A DNA stretch of 64,000 bases from Sphingomonas sp. LY54 (lineage in GTDB: Bacteria > Pseudomonadota > Alphaproteobacteria > Sphingomonadales > Sphingomonadaceae): the NCBI RefSeq assembly GCF_035594035.1, contig NZ_CP141588.1, positions 992,001 to 1,056,000 of the forward strand, written 5' to 3'. A program made the position numbers and the translations under genes. Shown piece after piece: positions 46,051 to 56,900 of the stretch (positions within the stretch are counted from its first letter, which is position 1; each line of letters begins with the position of its first letter). The notes below the pieces were generated by a model that made no database searches, was not told where the DNA came from, and worked only from the letters and a program-made list of their open reading frames with translations.

Positions 46051-46494
46051 ATGCAGCCTGCCCGCCTCATCCTCGCCGCCGCCTTGCTGATCGGCGCCGC
46101 TCCGCCGGAGCCGAAAGCGCCGGCGTGGCTCGCGGGCGCGTGGGAGACCGAGCAGGCCGGGAGCTGGACCGAGGAGCGCTGGGCGCCGCCGCGGGGCGGC
46201 GTGATGCTCGGCACCAGCCTCAGCGGGAAGGGCCAAAGCGCCACCTGGTTCGAATATATGCGGATCGCCCGCGACGAAGCGGGCAGGCTCCACTTCTACG
46301 GCTCTCCCCAAGGCAAGCCGGCCGTCGCCTTCCGCGTCGAATCCGCGGCTGCCGAGAGCATCGTCTTCGTCAATCCGGCGCACGATTTTCCGACCCGCAT
46401 CGCATATCGTCGGGCCGGCGACCGTCTCGTCGCGACCGTCTCCGGGCCCGGCGGCGCCAATACGCAGACCTGGAATTATCGGCGCGCGGAGTAG
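46051..46494 (+). CDS. DUF6265 secreted protein
   Basis: A 147-residue protein with an N-terminal export signal (MQPARLILAAALLIGAA). WLAGAWETEQ, EERWAPPRGGVMLGTSLSGKG, FEYMRIARDEAGRLHFYGSPQGKP, FVNPAHDFPTRIAYRRAGD fit DUF6265, a beta-barrel-type secreted family without known function. AGGAGG provides the ribosome binding site. Confidence 0.88.
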   Translation: MQPARLILAAALLIGAAPPEPKAPAWLAGAWETEQAGSWTEERWAPPRGGVMLGTSLSGKGQSATWFEYMRIARDEAGRLHFYGSPQGKPAVAFRVESAAAESIVFVNPAHDFPTRIAYRRAGDRLVATVSGPGGANTQTWNYRRAE

Positions 46495-46495
46495 G

Positions 46496-46891
46496 TCAGC
46501 CCCAGAGGGCGTTGCGCAGGACGAGCAGGATACCGAGCACGCTGATCAGGAACACGAGGGTGCGCACGCGCGGAATGCCCATCGCGTAGAGCGGCAGGTA
46601 GACGACCCGCGCGGCCAGCCAGGTGATCGCGCCGATCTCGGTCAGCCAGTCGGTGCGGTCGGACACGCTCACGATCAGAATCGCCGCGGCCATGATCGGG
46701 AAGGTCTCGAAATAATTGGCCTGCGCCCGCGCGAGCCGGCCGACGATCGGTTGCGGCGGCGGCAGTTCCTCGTCGCGCGCGCCCATATTCCATTTGGTGC
46801 CATATTGCCGCGTCTTCACCCGCACGGCGGCGAAGATATGGACCAAGGCCAGGAGGCACCCCCAGGCGAGCACGGTCAGTTCGGTGTTCAT
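46496..46891 (-). CDS. MAPEG-family membrane protein
   Basis: A 131-residue four-helix membrane protein: helix 1 VLAWGCLLALVHIFAAV, the polar loop with RLARAQANYFETFPIMAAAILIVS (family signature), and two further helices. Relatives include glutathione-linked enzymes, but bacterial members often lack defined activity. It overlaps the MoCF-type gene by four bases (ATGA). Confidence 0.9.
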   Translation of the reverse strand: MNTELTVLAWGCLLALVHIFAAVRVKTRQYGTKWNMGARDEELPPPQPIVGRLARAQANYFETFPIMAAAILIVSVSDRTDWLTEIGAITWLAARVVYLPLYAMGIPRVRTLVFLISVLGILLVLRNALWG

Positions 46892-47658
46892 ATCCCCTCC
46901 TCCATCACTTGCCGGCCATCCTCTTCAAGCCGCCGCACGAGATCGTAGACGCACGCCTCGAGGGCGTTCTCGCTGGTCGAGCGGACGACGAAGTTCGCGC
47001 CCACCTTGCCGGCGCGAAAGAAGGGATAGGAGCCGATTTGGCAGCCGTCGTGCGTCACCTCGGTCTCGCGCAATAGGTCGGCCACTTCGCTCTCCGGCAC
47101 CCAGCAGCCGATGGTGCGCGACAGCAAGGGCTTGCCGCCCTCGAGCGTGCCCGACAGCGCCTCGAGCATCATGCCGGCGATGTGCGGCACGCCCGCTAGG
47201 ATGAAGATATTGCCATGGCGGATGCCCGGCGCGCCCGACATGCGATTCTCGATCAGGTCGGCGCCGGCCGGCACCCGCGCCATTCGCAAGCGCGCCTCGG
47301 TCAGCCCGCCCTTCGCGGCATAATAGCTTTCCAGCGCCGCCCGCGCCCTCGGGTGGATTTCAACGCCGACGCCGGTCGCGGCCGCGATCGCATCGACGGT
47401 GATGTCGTCATGGGTGGGGCCGATGCCGCCGGTGGTGAACAGATAGTCGTTGCCGGTCCGGAGCGCGTTGACCGCCTCGACGATCCGCTCGTGCACGTCC
47501 GGCACGATCCGGACCTCGGTGAGGCGGATGCCCTGCAGGTTGAGCCAGGTCGCGATCGGCGAGACGTTTCGGTCCTGGATCCGGCCCGAGAGGATCTCGT
47601 CGCCGATGATGAGGAGCCCGGCCGTCCAGATCCGTTCGCTTGCCATTCCGCCCGCCAT
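46888..47658 (-). CDS. CinA-like N-terminal (MoCF/molybdopterin-binding) domain protein
   Basis: A 256-residue protein matching only the first half of CinA: AGLLIIGDEILSGRIQDRN, VPDVHERIVEAVNAL, LFTTGGIGPTHDDITVDAIA and the later FILAGVPHIAGMMLE. The nicotinamide-mononucleotide deamidase domain is missing, which is usual in alphaproteobacteria where it is a separate gene. ATG 47658 has GGAG eight bases upstream; a second ATG twelve bases on is possible. It may bind a pterin-like ligand. Confidence 0.88.
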   Translation of the reverse strand: MAGGMASERIWTAGLLIIGDEILSGRIQDRNVSPIATWLNLQGIRLTEVRIVPDVHERIVEAVNALRTGNDYLFTTGGIGPTHDDITVDAIAAATGVGVEIHPRARAALESYYAAKGGLTEARLRMARVPAGADLIENRMSGAPGIRHGNIFILAGVPHIAGMMLEALSGTLEGGKPLLSRTIGCWVPESEVADLLRETEVTHDGCQIGSYPFFRAGKVGANFVVRSTSENALEACVYDLVRRLEEDGRQVMEEGI

Positions 47659-47701
47659 AACGGTGGCTCCGGGGCTCGCCAAGCCATGGCCGAGGGCTTA
47701 T

Positions 47702-48541
47702 ATGGCGGCCATGACCGAATATCTGACGATGGAGAAGGGCGACACCGCGTCGGCCCGAAGCGGCGCGATCAAGCTCCACGGGCCCGAAGGCTTCGCCGGG
47801 ATGCGCGCCGCCGGCCGCCTCGCCGCCGAAATCCTCGACGCGCTCGTGCCCCACGTGGTCCCGGGCGTCACCACCGCCGAGCTCGACTCGATCGTCAATC
47901 GCATGATCCGCGATGCCGGAGGCTATCCCGCGACCCTGGGCTATCGGGGCTACACGCACAGCTGCTGCATCTCGATCAACCACGTCGTCTGCCACGGCAT
48001 TCCGGGCGACCGGACGCTGAAGGACGGCGACATATTGAACGTCGACGTGACGCCGCTTTTGAACGGCTGGCACGGCGACAGCAGCCGCATGTATCTGTGC
48101 GGCGACGTTCCCATCAAGGCGAAGAAGCTAGTCCAGGTCACCTACGAGTGCCTGATGCTGGGGCTGGAGCAGGCCAAGCCCGGCAACCATCTCGGCGACA
48201 TCAGCCACGCCATCCAGAGCCATGCCGAGAAGCACCGCTACGGCGTCGTCCGCGATTTCTGCGGCCACGGCGTGGGGCGGCTGTTCCACGACGCGCCCGA
48301 GGTCGTCCATGTCGGCCGCCCCGGCACCGGCCCGGAGCTGCGCCCCGGCATGATCTTCACGGTCGAGCCGATGATCAATATCGGCAAGCCGGGCTGCAAG
48401 GTGCTCGAGGACGGCTGGACGGCGGTCACGCGCGACCGCAGCCTCTCGGCCCAGTTCGAGCATTCGATCGGTATCACCGAGGACGGCTGCGAGATCTTCA
48501 CGACCAGCCCCAAGAGCCTTCACCAGCCGCCTTACGCCTGA
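47702..48541 (+). CDS. map: Methionine aminopeptidase, type I
   Basis: A 279-residue enzyme that removes the initiator methionine. Metal ligands fall in NVDVTPLLNGWHGDSS, GHGVGRLFHDAP, TVEPMIN and FEHSIGITE. It has a short basic N-terminal extension (MTEYLTMEKGDTASARSG) before the catalytic domain at about residue 24. GTG/ATG choice: ATG 47702 is behind GAGGG; the ATG at 47711 is an equally plausible start. Divergent from the MoCF gene. Confidence 0.94.
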   Translation: MAAMTEYLTMEKGDTASARSGAIKLHGPEGFAGMRAAGRLAAEILDALVPHVVPGVTTAELDSIVNRMIRDAGGYPATLGYRGYTHSCCISINHVVCHGIPGDRTLKDGDILNVDVTPLLNGWHGDSSRMYLCGDVPIKAKKLVQVTYECLMLGLEQAKPGNHLGDISHAIQSHAEKHRYGVVRDFCGHGVGRLFHDAPEVVHVGRPGTGPELRPGMIFTVEPMINIGKPGCKVLEDGWTAVTRDRSLSAQFEHSIGITEDGCEIFTTSPKSLHQPPYA

Positions 48542-48665
48542 TCCGCACGCGGGCGCGACAGGGCGATCCCGCCCCGCCGTGAAATGTTCACCAGCGCCCC
48601 GAATCGGCTGGACGGGCCCGGGAAATCCGTGTGATCTCGCGCCACACAGCACGAGAGTTTCCTAA

Positions 48666-49004
<339 letters not shown>

Positions 49005-49013
49005 CGGACAAGC

Positions 49014-49075
49014 TCCCCGGCGAAAGCCGGGGCCCAGATGAGTTCAAAAGACTGGACCCAGGCTTTCGCCGGGGA
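49014..49075. repeat. Palindromic dispersed-repeat element between glnB and glnA
   Basis: Two 24-base arms (49014-49037 and 49052-49075) around a 14-base spacer form an imperfect inverted repeat. The first arm itself contains the palindrome CCCCGGC-GAAA-GCCGGGG. This kind of intergenic repeat is common in Sphingomonas genomes (my recollection). It can fold into a large hairpin in the glnB-glnA transcript. Confidence 0.7.
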
Positions 49076-49096
49076 ACGAAGTGAAGGAACAGTAGA

Positions 49097-50509
49097 ATGG
49101 CCAACGACGCCGGCAAGATTCTGAGCATGATCAAGGACCAGGAGATCGAGTGGGTCGACCTGCGCTTCACCGATCCCAGGGGCAAGTGGCAGCACCTCAC
49201 CATGACCGCCAGCCTGATCGACGAGGATCAGCTCAACGACGGCTTCATGTTCGACGGCTCCTCGATCGAGGGCTGGAAGGCGATCAACGAGAGCGACATG
49301 ACGCTCCAGCCCGACCTCGACGCCGTCTATGTCGATCCCTTCTCGGCGACGCCGATGCTGATCCTGTTCTGCGACGTGGTCGATCCGGGCACCGGCGAGC
49401 TCTACGCCCGCGACCCGCGCTCGACCGCCAAGCGCGCCGAGGCCTATCTCAAGACGACCGGCATCGGCGACACCGTCTATGTGGGGCCGGAAGCCGAATT
49501 CTTCATGTTCGACGACGTCCGCTTCGAGGACGGCTACGCCACGTCCTATTTCCGCATCGACGACATCGAGCTGCCGACCAATACCGGCCGCGAATATGAG
49601 GGCGGCAACCTCGCCCACCGTCCGCGCGCCAAGGGCGGCTACTTCCCGGTCGCGCCGGTCGACAGCGCAATCGACATCCGCGCCGAGATGATGTCGACGA
49701 TGATCGAGATGGGCCTGCCGATGGACAAGCACCATCACGAGGTCGCCGCCGGTCAGCATGAGCTCGGCATGACCTTCGGCAAGCTGGTTGAGACTGCCGA
49801 CCGCATGCAGATCTACAAATATGTGGTCCACATGGTCGCCCATGCCTACGGCAAGACCGCGACCTTCATGCCCAAGCCGATCGCGCAGGATAACGGTTCG
49901 GGCATGCACACCCATTTGTCGATCTGGAACGAGGGCAAGCCGCTCTTCGCCGGCAACGGCTATGCCGGCCTGTCCGACACCGCGCTCTACTTCATCGGCG
50001 GCATCATCAAGCACGCCAAGGCCTTGAACGCGTTCACCAACCCGACGACCAACAGCTACAAGCGCCTGGTGCCGGGCTTCGAGGCACCGGTTCTGCTCGC
50101 TTATTCGAGCCGCAACCGCTCGGCCTCGTGCCGCATCCCCTACGGCTCGGGCGAGAAGGCGAAGCGCGTCGAGTGCCGCTTCCCCGATCCGCTCGCCAAT
50201 CCGTATCTGGCTTATGCGGCTCTGGTCATGGCCGGCCTCGACGGCATCCAGAACCGTCTCCATCCGGGCGAAGCGATCGACAAGAACCTGTACGATCTGC
50301 CGCCGGCCGAACTGGTCAATGTGCCGACCGTCGCCGGCTCGTTGCGCGAGGCCCTGGTCTCGCTCCAGAACGACCGCGACTTCCTCACCAAGGGCGACGT
50401 CTTCTCCGACGACCAGATCGACGCCTATATCGAGACGAAGTGGGCCGAAGTGATGCGCTGGGAAACCACGCCGAGCCCGGTCGAATTCGACATGTATTAT
50501 AGCGGCTAA
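49097..50509 (+). CDS. glnA: Glutamine synthetase, type I
   Basis: A 470-residue dodecameric enzyme assimilating ammonia into glutamine. [64 protein letters not shown] and [13 protein letters not shown] mark the active site. The adenylylation tyrosine Tyr399 is in KNLYDLPP. Followed by a strong terminator. Confidence 0.98.
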   Translation: MANDAGKILSMIKDQEIEWVDLRFTDPRGKWQHLTMTASLIDEDQLNDGFMFDGSSIEGWKAINESDMTLQPDLDAVYVDPFSATPMLILFCDVVDPGTGELYARDPRSTAKRAEAYLKTTGIGDTVYVGPEAEFFMFDDVRFEDGYATSYFRIDDIELPTNTGREYEGGNLAHRPRAKGGYFPVAPVDSAIDIRAEMMSTMIEMGLPMDKHHHEVAAGQHELGMTFGKLVETADRMQIYKYVVHMVAHAYGKTATFMPKPIAQDNGSGMHTHLSIWNEGKPLFAGNGYAGLSDTALYFIGGIIKHAKALNAFTNPTTNSYKRLVPGFEAPVLLAYSSRNRSASCRIPYGSGEKAKRVECRFPDPLANPYLAYAALVMAGLDGIQNRLHPGEAIDKNLYDLPPAELVNVPTVAGSLREALVSLQNDRDFLTKGDVFSDDQIDAYIETKWAEVMRWETTPSPVEFDMYYSG

Positions 50510-50518
50510 GCCGTTTCT

Positions 50519-50551
50519 CCCCGCGCTCTCCAAAAGAGCGCGGGGATTTTT
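50519..50551 (+). terminator. Terminator of glnA
   Basis: CCCCGCGCTCT pairs with AGAGCGCGGGG, five-base loop, then ATTTTT. Confidence 0.93.
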
Positions 50552-50559
50552 CGGCGCGG

Positions 50560-50823
50560 CTACTCGCCCTTGTCCTCGCCCGGCCGCGTCTTCTGCGTCG
50601 GGGCGTTCGCATTTTCGCCGACCTTGTCTTCGCCGAGCTGCCCCGTACCGTGATAGGCCATCTCGGTCTGCCCGCCGTGGCCCATGAAGCCTCCGGATTG
50701 CGGCTTCTTGCCGGTATGCGGGTTGGGATAGGCGCCGCCGCCGGAATCGCCACCGCCGAGGCCGCTCTCGCGCCCGCTGAATTTCTGCTGCGCTTCCGGG
50801 TCGCTGGGTCGCTTGTCGCTCAT
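50560..50823 (-). CDS. Hydrophilic glycine-rich protein
   Basis: An 87-residue protein starting MSDKRPSDPEAQQKFSGRES, rich in Gly, Ser, Asp and Lys and with no hydrophobic segment, therefore probably disordered. The middle reads GGGDSGGGAYPNPHTGKKPQ. I know related short hypothetical proteins in sphingomonads but no function. Stress-hydrophilin behaviour is possible. Overlaps the 3' flank of glnA only. Confidence 0.7.
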   Translation of the reverse strand: MSDKRPSDPEAQQKFSGRESGLGGGDSGGGAYPNPHTGKKPQSGGFMGHGGQTEMAYHGTGQLGEDKVGENANAPTQKTRPGEDKGE

Positions 50824-50846
50824 CTTTAAACCCTTTCTCTCGCTGG

Positions 50847-51035
50847 TCAGTCTGCAGGCTCTGCGGCGAACTCGTCCGCGAGCCTCAGCACATAGGCGAT
50901 GTTGTCGATGGTGAGGCGCAGCCCCTCTTCTTCCTGCAGCCGGCGCTGGATGTAGCGGAGGCGCGCGTCCGGATGGAGCTCCGCGTCGAGGATTTCCGGG
51001 TCGGCGAGGTTGCCGCCGCGATGGCGTTCAAGCAC
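50847..51035 (-). CDS. Small acidic helical protein
   Basis: A 62-residue protein starting at GTG 51035 behind GGAG. MLERHRGGNLADPEILDAEL, then basic-acidic helices (LRYIQRRLQEEEGLRLTIDNIAYVLRLADEF). Likely a small alpha-helical cytosolic protein; no family recognised. It is 23 bases upstream of the hydrophilic protein gene in the same direction, so the two may be cotranscribed. Confidence 0.6.
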   Translation of the reverse strand: MLERHRGGNLADPEILDAELHPDARLRYIQRRLQEEEGLRLTIDNIAYVLRLADEFAAEPAD

Positions 51036-51104
51036 GGATCATCTCCATTCTGGATCTTCGCCCATTCAACGAGCGGGACGGCGGTTGGTGCCCGCGCCTG
51101 AGGC

Positions 51105-52397
51105 TCAGTCTTCCAGGATCTGGCTGTGGTGGCGGGTATCGCGCATCCGCAAATAGACGATCAGCGAGACGCCGATCATGGCGGTCACGTACCAGTAGAA
51201 GCCGCTCTCCATGCCCTGCGTCTTGAACCACAGCGCGACATATTCGGCGGTGCCGCCGAAGAGCGTGTTGGCGAGCGCATAAGGCAAAGCGACGCCAAGC
51301 GCGCGGATATGGGCCGGGAACAGCTCCGCCTTCACCACCGCGTTGATCGACGTGTAGCCGGTGACAATCACCAATGCGGTGAGCACCAGCAGGAAGGCCG
51401 CGATAGGATCGCGCACCGTCTCAAGCGCTGTGAAGATCGGATAGGTGAGCAGCAGCCCGGCAAAGCCGAAGCCGACCATCAAGGGCTTGCGGCCCCAGCG
51501 GTCCGACAATGCGCCGGCCGCCGGCTGGAGCAGCATGAACAGGAACAGGGCCGCGGCCGTGATCTGGGTCGCCGTCTCGCGGCCGAAGCCGGACGTGTTG
51601 ACCAGGAATTTCTGCATGTAGGTCGTGTAGGCGTAGAAGGCGAGCGTGCCGCCCGCGGTCAGCGCCATCACCAGGAACGCCTCGCGCGGATGGTTGCGGA
51701 ACAGGCTGAAGGTGCTGGATTTGGGCGCGTCCACGCCCTGCGCATTGTGGAAACTCTCGGTCTCGGCCAGACGGCGGCGGATCCAGAAGACGACCACGGC
51801 GAGGCCGGCGCCGATGAAGAAGGGAATGCGCCAGCCCCATTGCTCGAGCGCGGCTTCCGACATGCTCGCCTGCAGCACGATCAGCACGCCGAGCGCGATC
51901 AGCTGGCCCGAGATCAGGGTCACATATTGGAAGCTGGAGAAGAAGCCGCGCCGCTGGCGCCCCGCCATCTCGCTCAGGTACGTGGCGCTGGCGCCATATT
52001 CGCCGCCGACGCTGAGACCCTGCATCAGCCGCGCGAGCACCAGGATCGCCGGCGCCCAGGAACCGATGCTGGCATAGCCCGGCGTCACCGCGATCAGCAG
52101 CGATCCGGCGCACATCAGCGACACCGACAGGGTGAGCCCCGCCTTGCGGCCCTTGCGGTCGGCATAGATGCCCATCAGCCAGGCGCCGATCGGCCGCATC
52201 AGGAAGCCGACCGCGAACACCGCGGCCGCGCTCAGCAGCTCGGCGGTGCGGTTGCCCGACGGGAAGAAGGCCGGCGCGAAATAGAGGGTGAAAGCCGAAT
52301 AGACGTACCAATCATACCATTCGACCAGATTGCCCGCCGAGCCGCCGATGATGTTGCGCAGCCGATGGCGGCGGTCCTCGGCGCTCCTGTCGTGCAC
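51105..52397 (-). CDS. MFS metabolite:H+ symporter (KgtP/ShiA-like)
   Basis: A 430-residue transporter with twelve hydrophobic helices. The start IIGGSAGNLVEWYDWYVYSAFTLYF, the loop motif GIYADRKGRKAGLTLSVSLM and the repeat SDRWGRKPLM are typical of the metabolite:H+ symporter family, where alpha-ketoglutarate, shikimate and proline carriers belong. Given the nearby glutamine-synthesis genes 2-oxoglutarate is a fair guess, but the substrate is not determined by sequence alone. Confidence 0.9.
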   Translation of the reverse strand: MHDRSAEDRRHRLRNIIGGSAGNLVEWYDWYVYSAFTLYFAPAFFPSGNRTAELLSAAAVFAVGFLMRPIGAWLMGIYADRKGRKAGLTLSVSLMCAGSLLIAVTPGYASIGSWAPAILVLARLMQGLSVGGEYGASATYLSEMAGRQRRGFFSSFQYVTLISGQLIALGVLIVLQASMSEAALEQWGWRIPFFIGAGLAVVVFWIRRRLAETESFHNAQGVDAPKSSTFSLFRNHPREAFLVMALTAGGTLAFYAYTTYMQKFLVNTSGFGRETATQITAAALFLFMLLQPAAGALSDRWGRKPLMVGFGFAGLLLTYPIFTALETVRDPIAAFLLVLTALVIVTGYTSINAVVKAELFPAHIRALGVALPYALANTLFGGTAEYVALWFKTQGMESGFYWYVTAMIGVSLIVYLRMRDTRHHSQILED

Positions 52398-52424
52398 CCT
52401 CAGTCTCCCTTAAGCGCCGCCGCC

Positions 52425-53831
52425 TCACGCGGTGGCGAGCGACCGCCGGCTTCCGTAAGCCAGGTAGACGCCGAGGCCGATGACGTTCCAGACCAGGAAA
52501 TAGAGCTGGGTCTGCGACGGCAGGCTGAAGAACAGATAGATGCAGCCGAGGATCGCGATGGCGCCGACCAGCCACGGCAGCGGGGTGCTGAACTTGCGGG
52601 GCACGTCCGGCGCGCGTCGACGCATGATCAGCATGCAGGCGGCGACCGCGGTAAAGGCCGCGAGCGTGCCGGCATTGGCCAAAGCGGCGATCTCGTCGAT
52701 CGGCAGCAGCCCGGCGATGATCGCCACCAGAATCGCGGTGATCACCGTGATGCGGATCGGCGTGCCGGTGCGCGGCGACACCTTCGCGAGGCTCATCGGC
52801 AGCAGGCCGTCGCGCGCCATCACGAAGAAGATGCGGCTCTGGCCGTAGAGGAAGGCGAGCAGCACGGTCGGCAGCGCGATGACCGCCGAGACGCCGAGAT
52901 AGGTCGCCGCTCCCGACTGGCCGAGGTTGCGCAGGATCAGCGCCAGCGGCTCGGGCGTGTTGGCGAATTCGGCATAGTGCAGCACGCCCACGGCGGTGAC
53001 CGCGACCAGGATGTAGATGGCGACGCAGACGAGCATCGAGCCGACGATGCCGATCGCGAGGTCGCGTCCCGGATTCTTGGTTTCCTCGGCGGCGGTAGCG
53101 ATCGCGTCGAAGCCGTAAAAGGCGAAGAAGATGATCGCCGCGGCCGCCATCACGCCGCGCTCGACGCCGTCGGGGCCCATCGCCTTGCCGAAGCCGTGCG
53201 GCATGAACGGCTCGAGATTGGCGGCATTGAAATAAGGCAGCGCCACCACGACGAACACGATCAGGGCGACGATCTTCACAATCACGAGCGCGGCGTTAAG
53301 CGTCGCACTTTCCTTGGTGCCGAGCATCAGCAGGCCGGCGACGACGGCGATGATGAAGATGGCGGGCAGGTTGACCACGCCGCCGGCGTGCGGCCCCTGC
53401 ATTAGATCCATCGGAAAGCCGAGCCAGGCCTGGAGCAAGGGCGCGGCATAACCGGACCAGCCGACCGCGACCGCGCTTACCACCAGGCTGTATTCGAGGA
53501 TCAGGCTCCAGCCGATCACCCAGGCGACGAGCTCGCCGATCACCACGTAGGAATAGGTATAGGCGCTGCCCGAGGCCGGGATCATCGTCGCCATCTCGGC
53601 ATAAGCGAGCGCGGCGCAGGCGCAGATCAAGCCGGCGATCAGGAAGGAGAGGATGACCGCAGGCCCGGCCTTGTCGGCGCCGACCCCGATCAGGGTGAGG
53701 ATGCCGGTGCCGACGATCGCGCCGACGCCGAGGGCAATCAGATGGGGCCAGCTCAGGCTCTGCGTCAGCCGGTGTTCGGCCGCCATTTCCTCGCGGCCGA
53801 CGATGCGCTTGCGCGCGTTCCAGTTACCCAT
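52425..53831 (-). CDS. APC-family amino acid permease
   Basis: A 468-residue transporter with about twelve helices. SWPHLIALGVGAIVGTGILTLIGVGADKAGPAV shows the conserved helix-1 unwound region (GAIVGTGIL), and later FYGFDAIATAAEETKNPGRDL is the cationic amino-acid-transporter-type helix-6 motif. It should import amino acids by proton symport. It is upstream of the MFS gene on the same strand with a 27-base gap. Confidence 0.9.
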   Translation of the reverse strand: MGNWNARKRIVGREEMAAEHRLTQSLSWPHLIALGVGAIVGTGILTLIGVGADKAGPAVILSFLIAGLICACAALAYAEMATMIPASGSAYTYSYVVIGELVAWVIGWSLILEYSLVVSAVAVGWSGYAAPLLQAWLGFPMDLMQGPHAGGVVNLPAIFIIAVVAGLLMLGTKESATLNAALVIVKIVALIVFVVVALPYFNAANLEPFMPHGFGKAMGPDGVERGVMAAAAIIFFAFYGFDAIATAAEETKNPGRDLAIGIVGSMLVCVAIYILVAVTAVGVLHYAEFANTPEPLALILRNLGQSGAATYLGVSAVIALPTVLLAFLYGQSRIFFVMARDGLLPMSLAKVSPRTGTPIRITVITAILVAIIAGLLPIDEIAALANAGTLAAFTAVAACMLIMRRRAPDVPRKFSTPLPWLVGAIAILGCIYLFFSLPSQTQLYFLVWNVIGLGVYLAYGSRRSLATA

Positions 53832-53916
53832 TCAGACCCCCGAATTCTTGTTTGCGCGCACAATGGCGGCTTCCGGGCCATTCGTCGAGATGCTGCGATC
53901 GACGGGCTGGAGACGC

Positions 53917-56900
53917 TCAATAATCCTTGGAAACCCGCACGTTCACGCTCTCGCGCCCGATCGTGGAGATGCTCGAGAGGAGCGAGAGCCAGCGCGTGAT
54001 CTGATATTCGACCTGCGTGGCCGAATAGCCGCGGCCATCGGTGATCACCTCCACATAGACGCGCCGGCCGATATATTTGCCCGCCGCGATCGAGGTCCCC
54101 TGCCCGGTGCTGATGTCGGCCGGCAGGATGCGGAGGCGATCGAGCCCGGTCGCGGTGCGCACGGCATTGATCGGATCGAGCCCGCCGCCGGTATCGTTCA
54201 GGCTCGCAACGGCGGCGGCGAGCTGCAGCGCTTCGGGCGCCGACAGGTTGGTGATCGAGGTGCCGAACAGCAGCCGGCTCAGCAGTTCGTCCTCGGGCAA
54301 GGCCGGCGTGCTGGTGAAGGCGATTTCGGGCTTCTGGCCGCGCCCGGTGACCCGGATCGTCGCGTTCAGCCCCTGCACCCCGCCTTCCGCGACGATGTCC
54401 AGCAGGGGATTGATCGGGCTCTCGCCCTGGAAGCGGATCGTGCCGCGTTCCAGATCGAAGCGCCGGCCGGCGAAATCGTACGTGCCCCGCACCAATTCGG
54501 CCTCGCCGGTGATGCGCGGAGCGGTGACGGTCCCGGCGATCTTCAGGTCCGTGCCCCATTCGCTGTTGATGCCGAGGCCGGTGACGGTCAGGCGCTTATC
54601 GCCCCGGACCTTGAGGTCGAGCGCCCAGGGCCGCACCGGCCGCGGCGCGGGCGCTTCATCGTCGGGGCGGTTGAGTTCGCGCACCGGGATCCGCGCCACT
54701 TGGGCCGCCGCCGTGGCGCTGCCGAGGCGGAAGCTGCCGCTGACCAAAGCGAGATCGCCGGCGATCGTGCCGCCAGAGCCGTCCGAACGGATCGTGAGCG
54801 GTCCCGTCACCTGGGCCTTCAAATCGTCGCGATCGATCAATTGCGCGGCCTGCGTCTCGAGCGCGATATCCATCCCGAAACCGTTGGCGGCGGCGAGGTC
54901 GAACGTGCCGCGGCCGCGCACGCGCCCGTCCTTCTTGGTCGTTCCGGCGAAGCTGTCGATCACCAGCCGCGAGCCGCCGAAACGCCCGCTCGCCTGGATA
55001 TTCTCGATCACCGTGCCGCTGACCGCGCTTTCGAGGCGGGCGCCGCTGGTGCGGACCGAGCCGCGGATCTGCGGATTATCGATCGTGCCGCGCGCGTCGG
55101 CGCCGACTGCCACCGGCCCGCTGAGATCGAGCATCTCCAGCCCGGTCAGCCGCCACAACGTATCGGCGGGTCCGTTGTAACGGAGCTGGGCGAAGAGCGG
55201 TGCCCGCGTCAGCCGCTCGGCCAGGCTGCCGCTGGTCCCGACCGGCGAGATCCGCGCCTGCGCGCGCCCGATCGTCCGGCCTTCGCTGACCGCGATCGCG
55301 CGCATCGCCGCGTTGCGCCCGTCGAGCTTGGCGACAAGGCCGATGTCGACCGGCCGCGACGAGAGAACCAGGCCCGCCCGCGTCAGCCCGCGCACGCGCA
55401 GGTTGGCGTCGCCGGTCGGCGCGCCGTCTCCCTTCGGCTCGCGATAGCTGACCGTGCCCGACGCGATGCCGCCCAGCCCCAGCCGCGGCCAGCCAATGTC
55501 GAGCACGGTCAGCGGCATCCGCTCCATGCGCGCGTTGAGTTCGTTCGCATCCTTGCCGAACAGGCCGGAGACGGTGGCGTTGCCCCCCGCAAAGGTGAGC
55601 GCCGTCGGCGACAGGCGCCAGCCATCCTCGGTCTGGGTGAGGACCGCCGGCTCGCTGAGCTCGATCGGCCTGCGGTCGACCGTCCCTCCCCCGGTCAGCC
55701 GCACCCGCCCGGGGGCGATGTCGGCGACCGTGCGGAACACGAAATCGCGGCCGCGGGTGCCGGCGATGTCGGCGCGGATCCGCCCCGTGCCGCCGCGCAT
55801 ACTGGCCTGGGCGTCGAGCCGCGCGAGCGACAGGCCGCCGCGGCTCAATCCGCGCGCGCTCATTGTCGCCTCGACCGAGGTCCCGGCCGGATCGAGCAGG
55901 ATCACGCCGTCGAGCTTGCCGCGGCGGATGGTGAGCGGGGTCGCACCGGCAAAGCGGGCGTCGTTCGCCGTCAGATGCGCTTCGATCCGCTGCACATCGC
56001 CGACCGGGCTGAACGCCAGCTGCCCGTCGAGCCCGCCGCCGGCCACGGCGAGAGTGCCGCTGAACCCGCCCGGATCGGCGCGGAGCGTGCCGCTCGCGGT
56101 CGTGCCGGAAAGCTGCAGCGCCGCGATCTGGATCAGTGCCGGCTGGCCCTGGGGCAGCAGGATCGCGCCGTGAGACTGGAAGGGGCCCAGATGGGACTGC
56201 CCCTCGGCGCGATAGGCGAAGCCCTGCGCGTTGGGATCGAGGTTCAGCAGCACGTCCGCCAGCCCCATCGCGTCGTTGGGCCGCTGCAGCCGGATCGTCA
56301 TCTTCGGCCGGTCGATCCGCCCGTCCAGCCGGATCGTGAACGGGCCATATTTGGCCTGCCGCCCCGTGCCTTCGAACAGGAACGTGCCGTCGTTGCGGCG
56401 CAGGCCGTTGCCCTGGATCGCGATCGACGGGCCGGTCAGCCGCAAATTGCGGAAATGGAGAATCTTGTCGGTGCCGCGCACGAGATCGGTCTCGATCTGC
56501 GGCAGCCCGCCCGACAGCCCGGCGAGGAAACCATTGTCGAAACGGCGCACCCAGGCGCGGCCCTTGCCGGTCACGATCGTGCCCTTGCCGCCGGGCCCTT
56601 CCACGATCTTGAGCTCGCTGGTGACGTCGACGACGCCGAGGCCGGGGATCAGATAGCGCGTCAGCCCACCCGACAGGATGACCTGATAGGTGCCGCCCTC
56701 GGTAAGATCGACGAAGACGCTGACCTTGCCCTTGAGCTTGTCGGAGCTCAGCGTCATCCCCTCGCCGGTCAGGCGCTTGCCGGTGACCTTGAGCACGCCG
56801 TCCACCGAGAGGTTCGCCAGGATGCCGCCGGCGACATCGCCCACGCCGGTCACGCGCCGCGCGAATAGGCGCAGCGGCACAGTGACGGGCGGATCGGACA

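Noticed and set aside
51126..53405. A 759-codon open frame antisense to the MFS and APC transporter genes
   Set aside because: It crosses two well-defined transporter genes and is hydrophilic repeat-like, a typical GC-rich shadow.
53653..56868. A 1071-codon open frame antisense to tamB
   Set aside because: The sense strand encodes TamB with a strong C-terminal domain; the antisense protein is low-complexity, rich in Arg, Ala, Gln, and has no fold signature.
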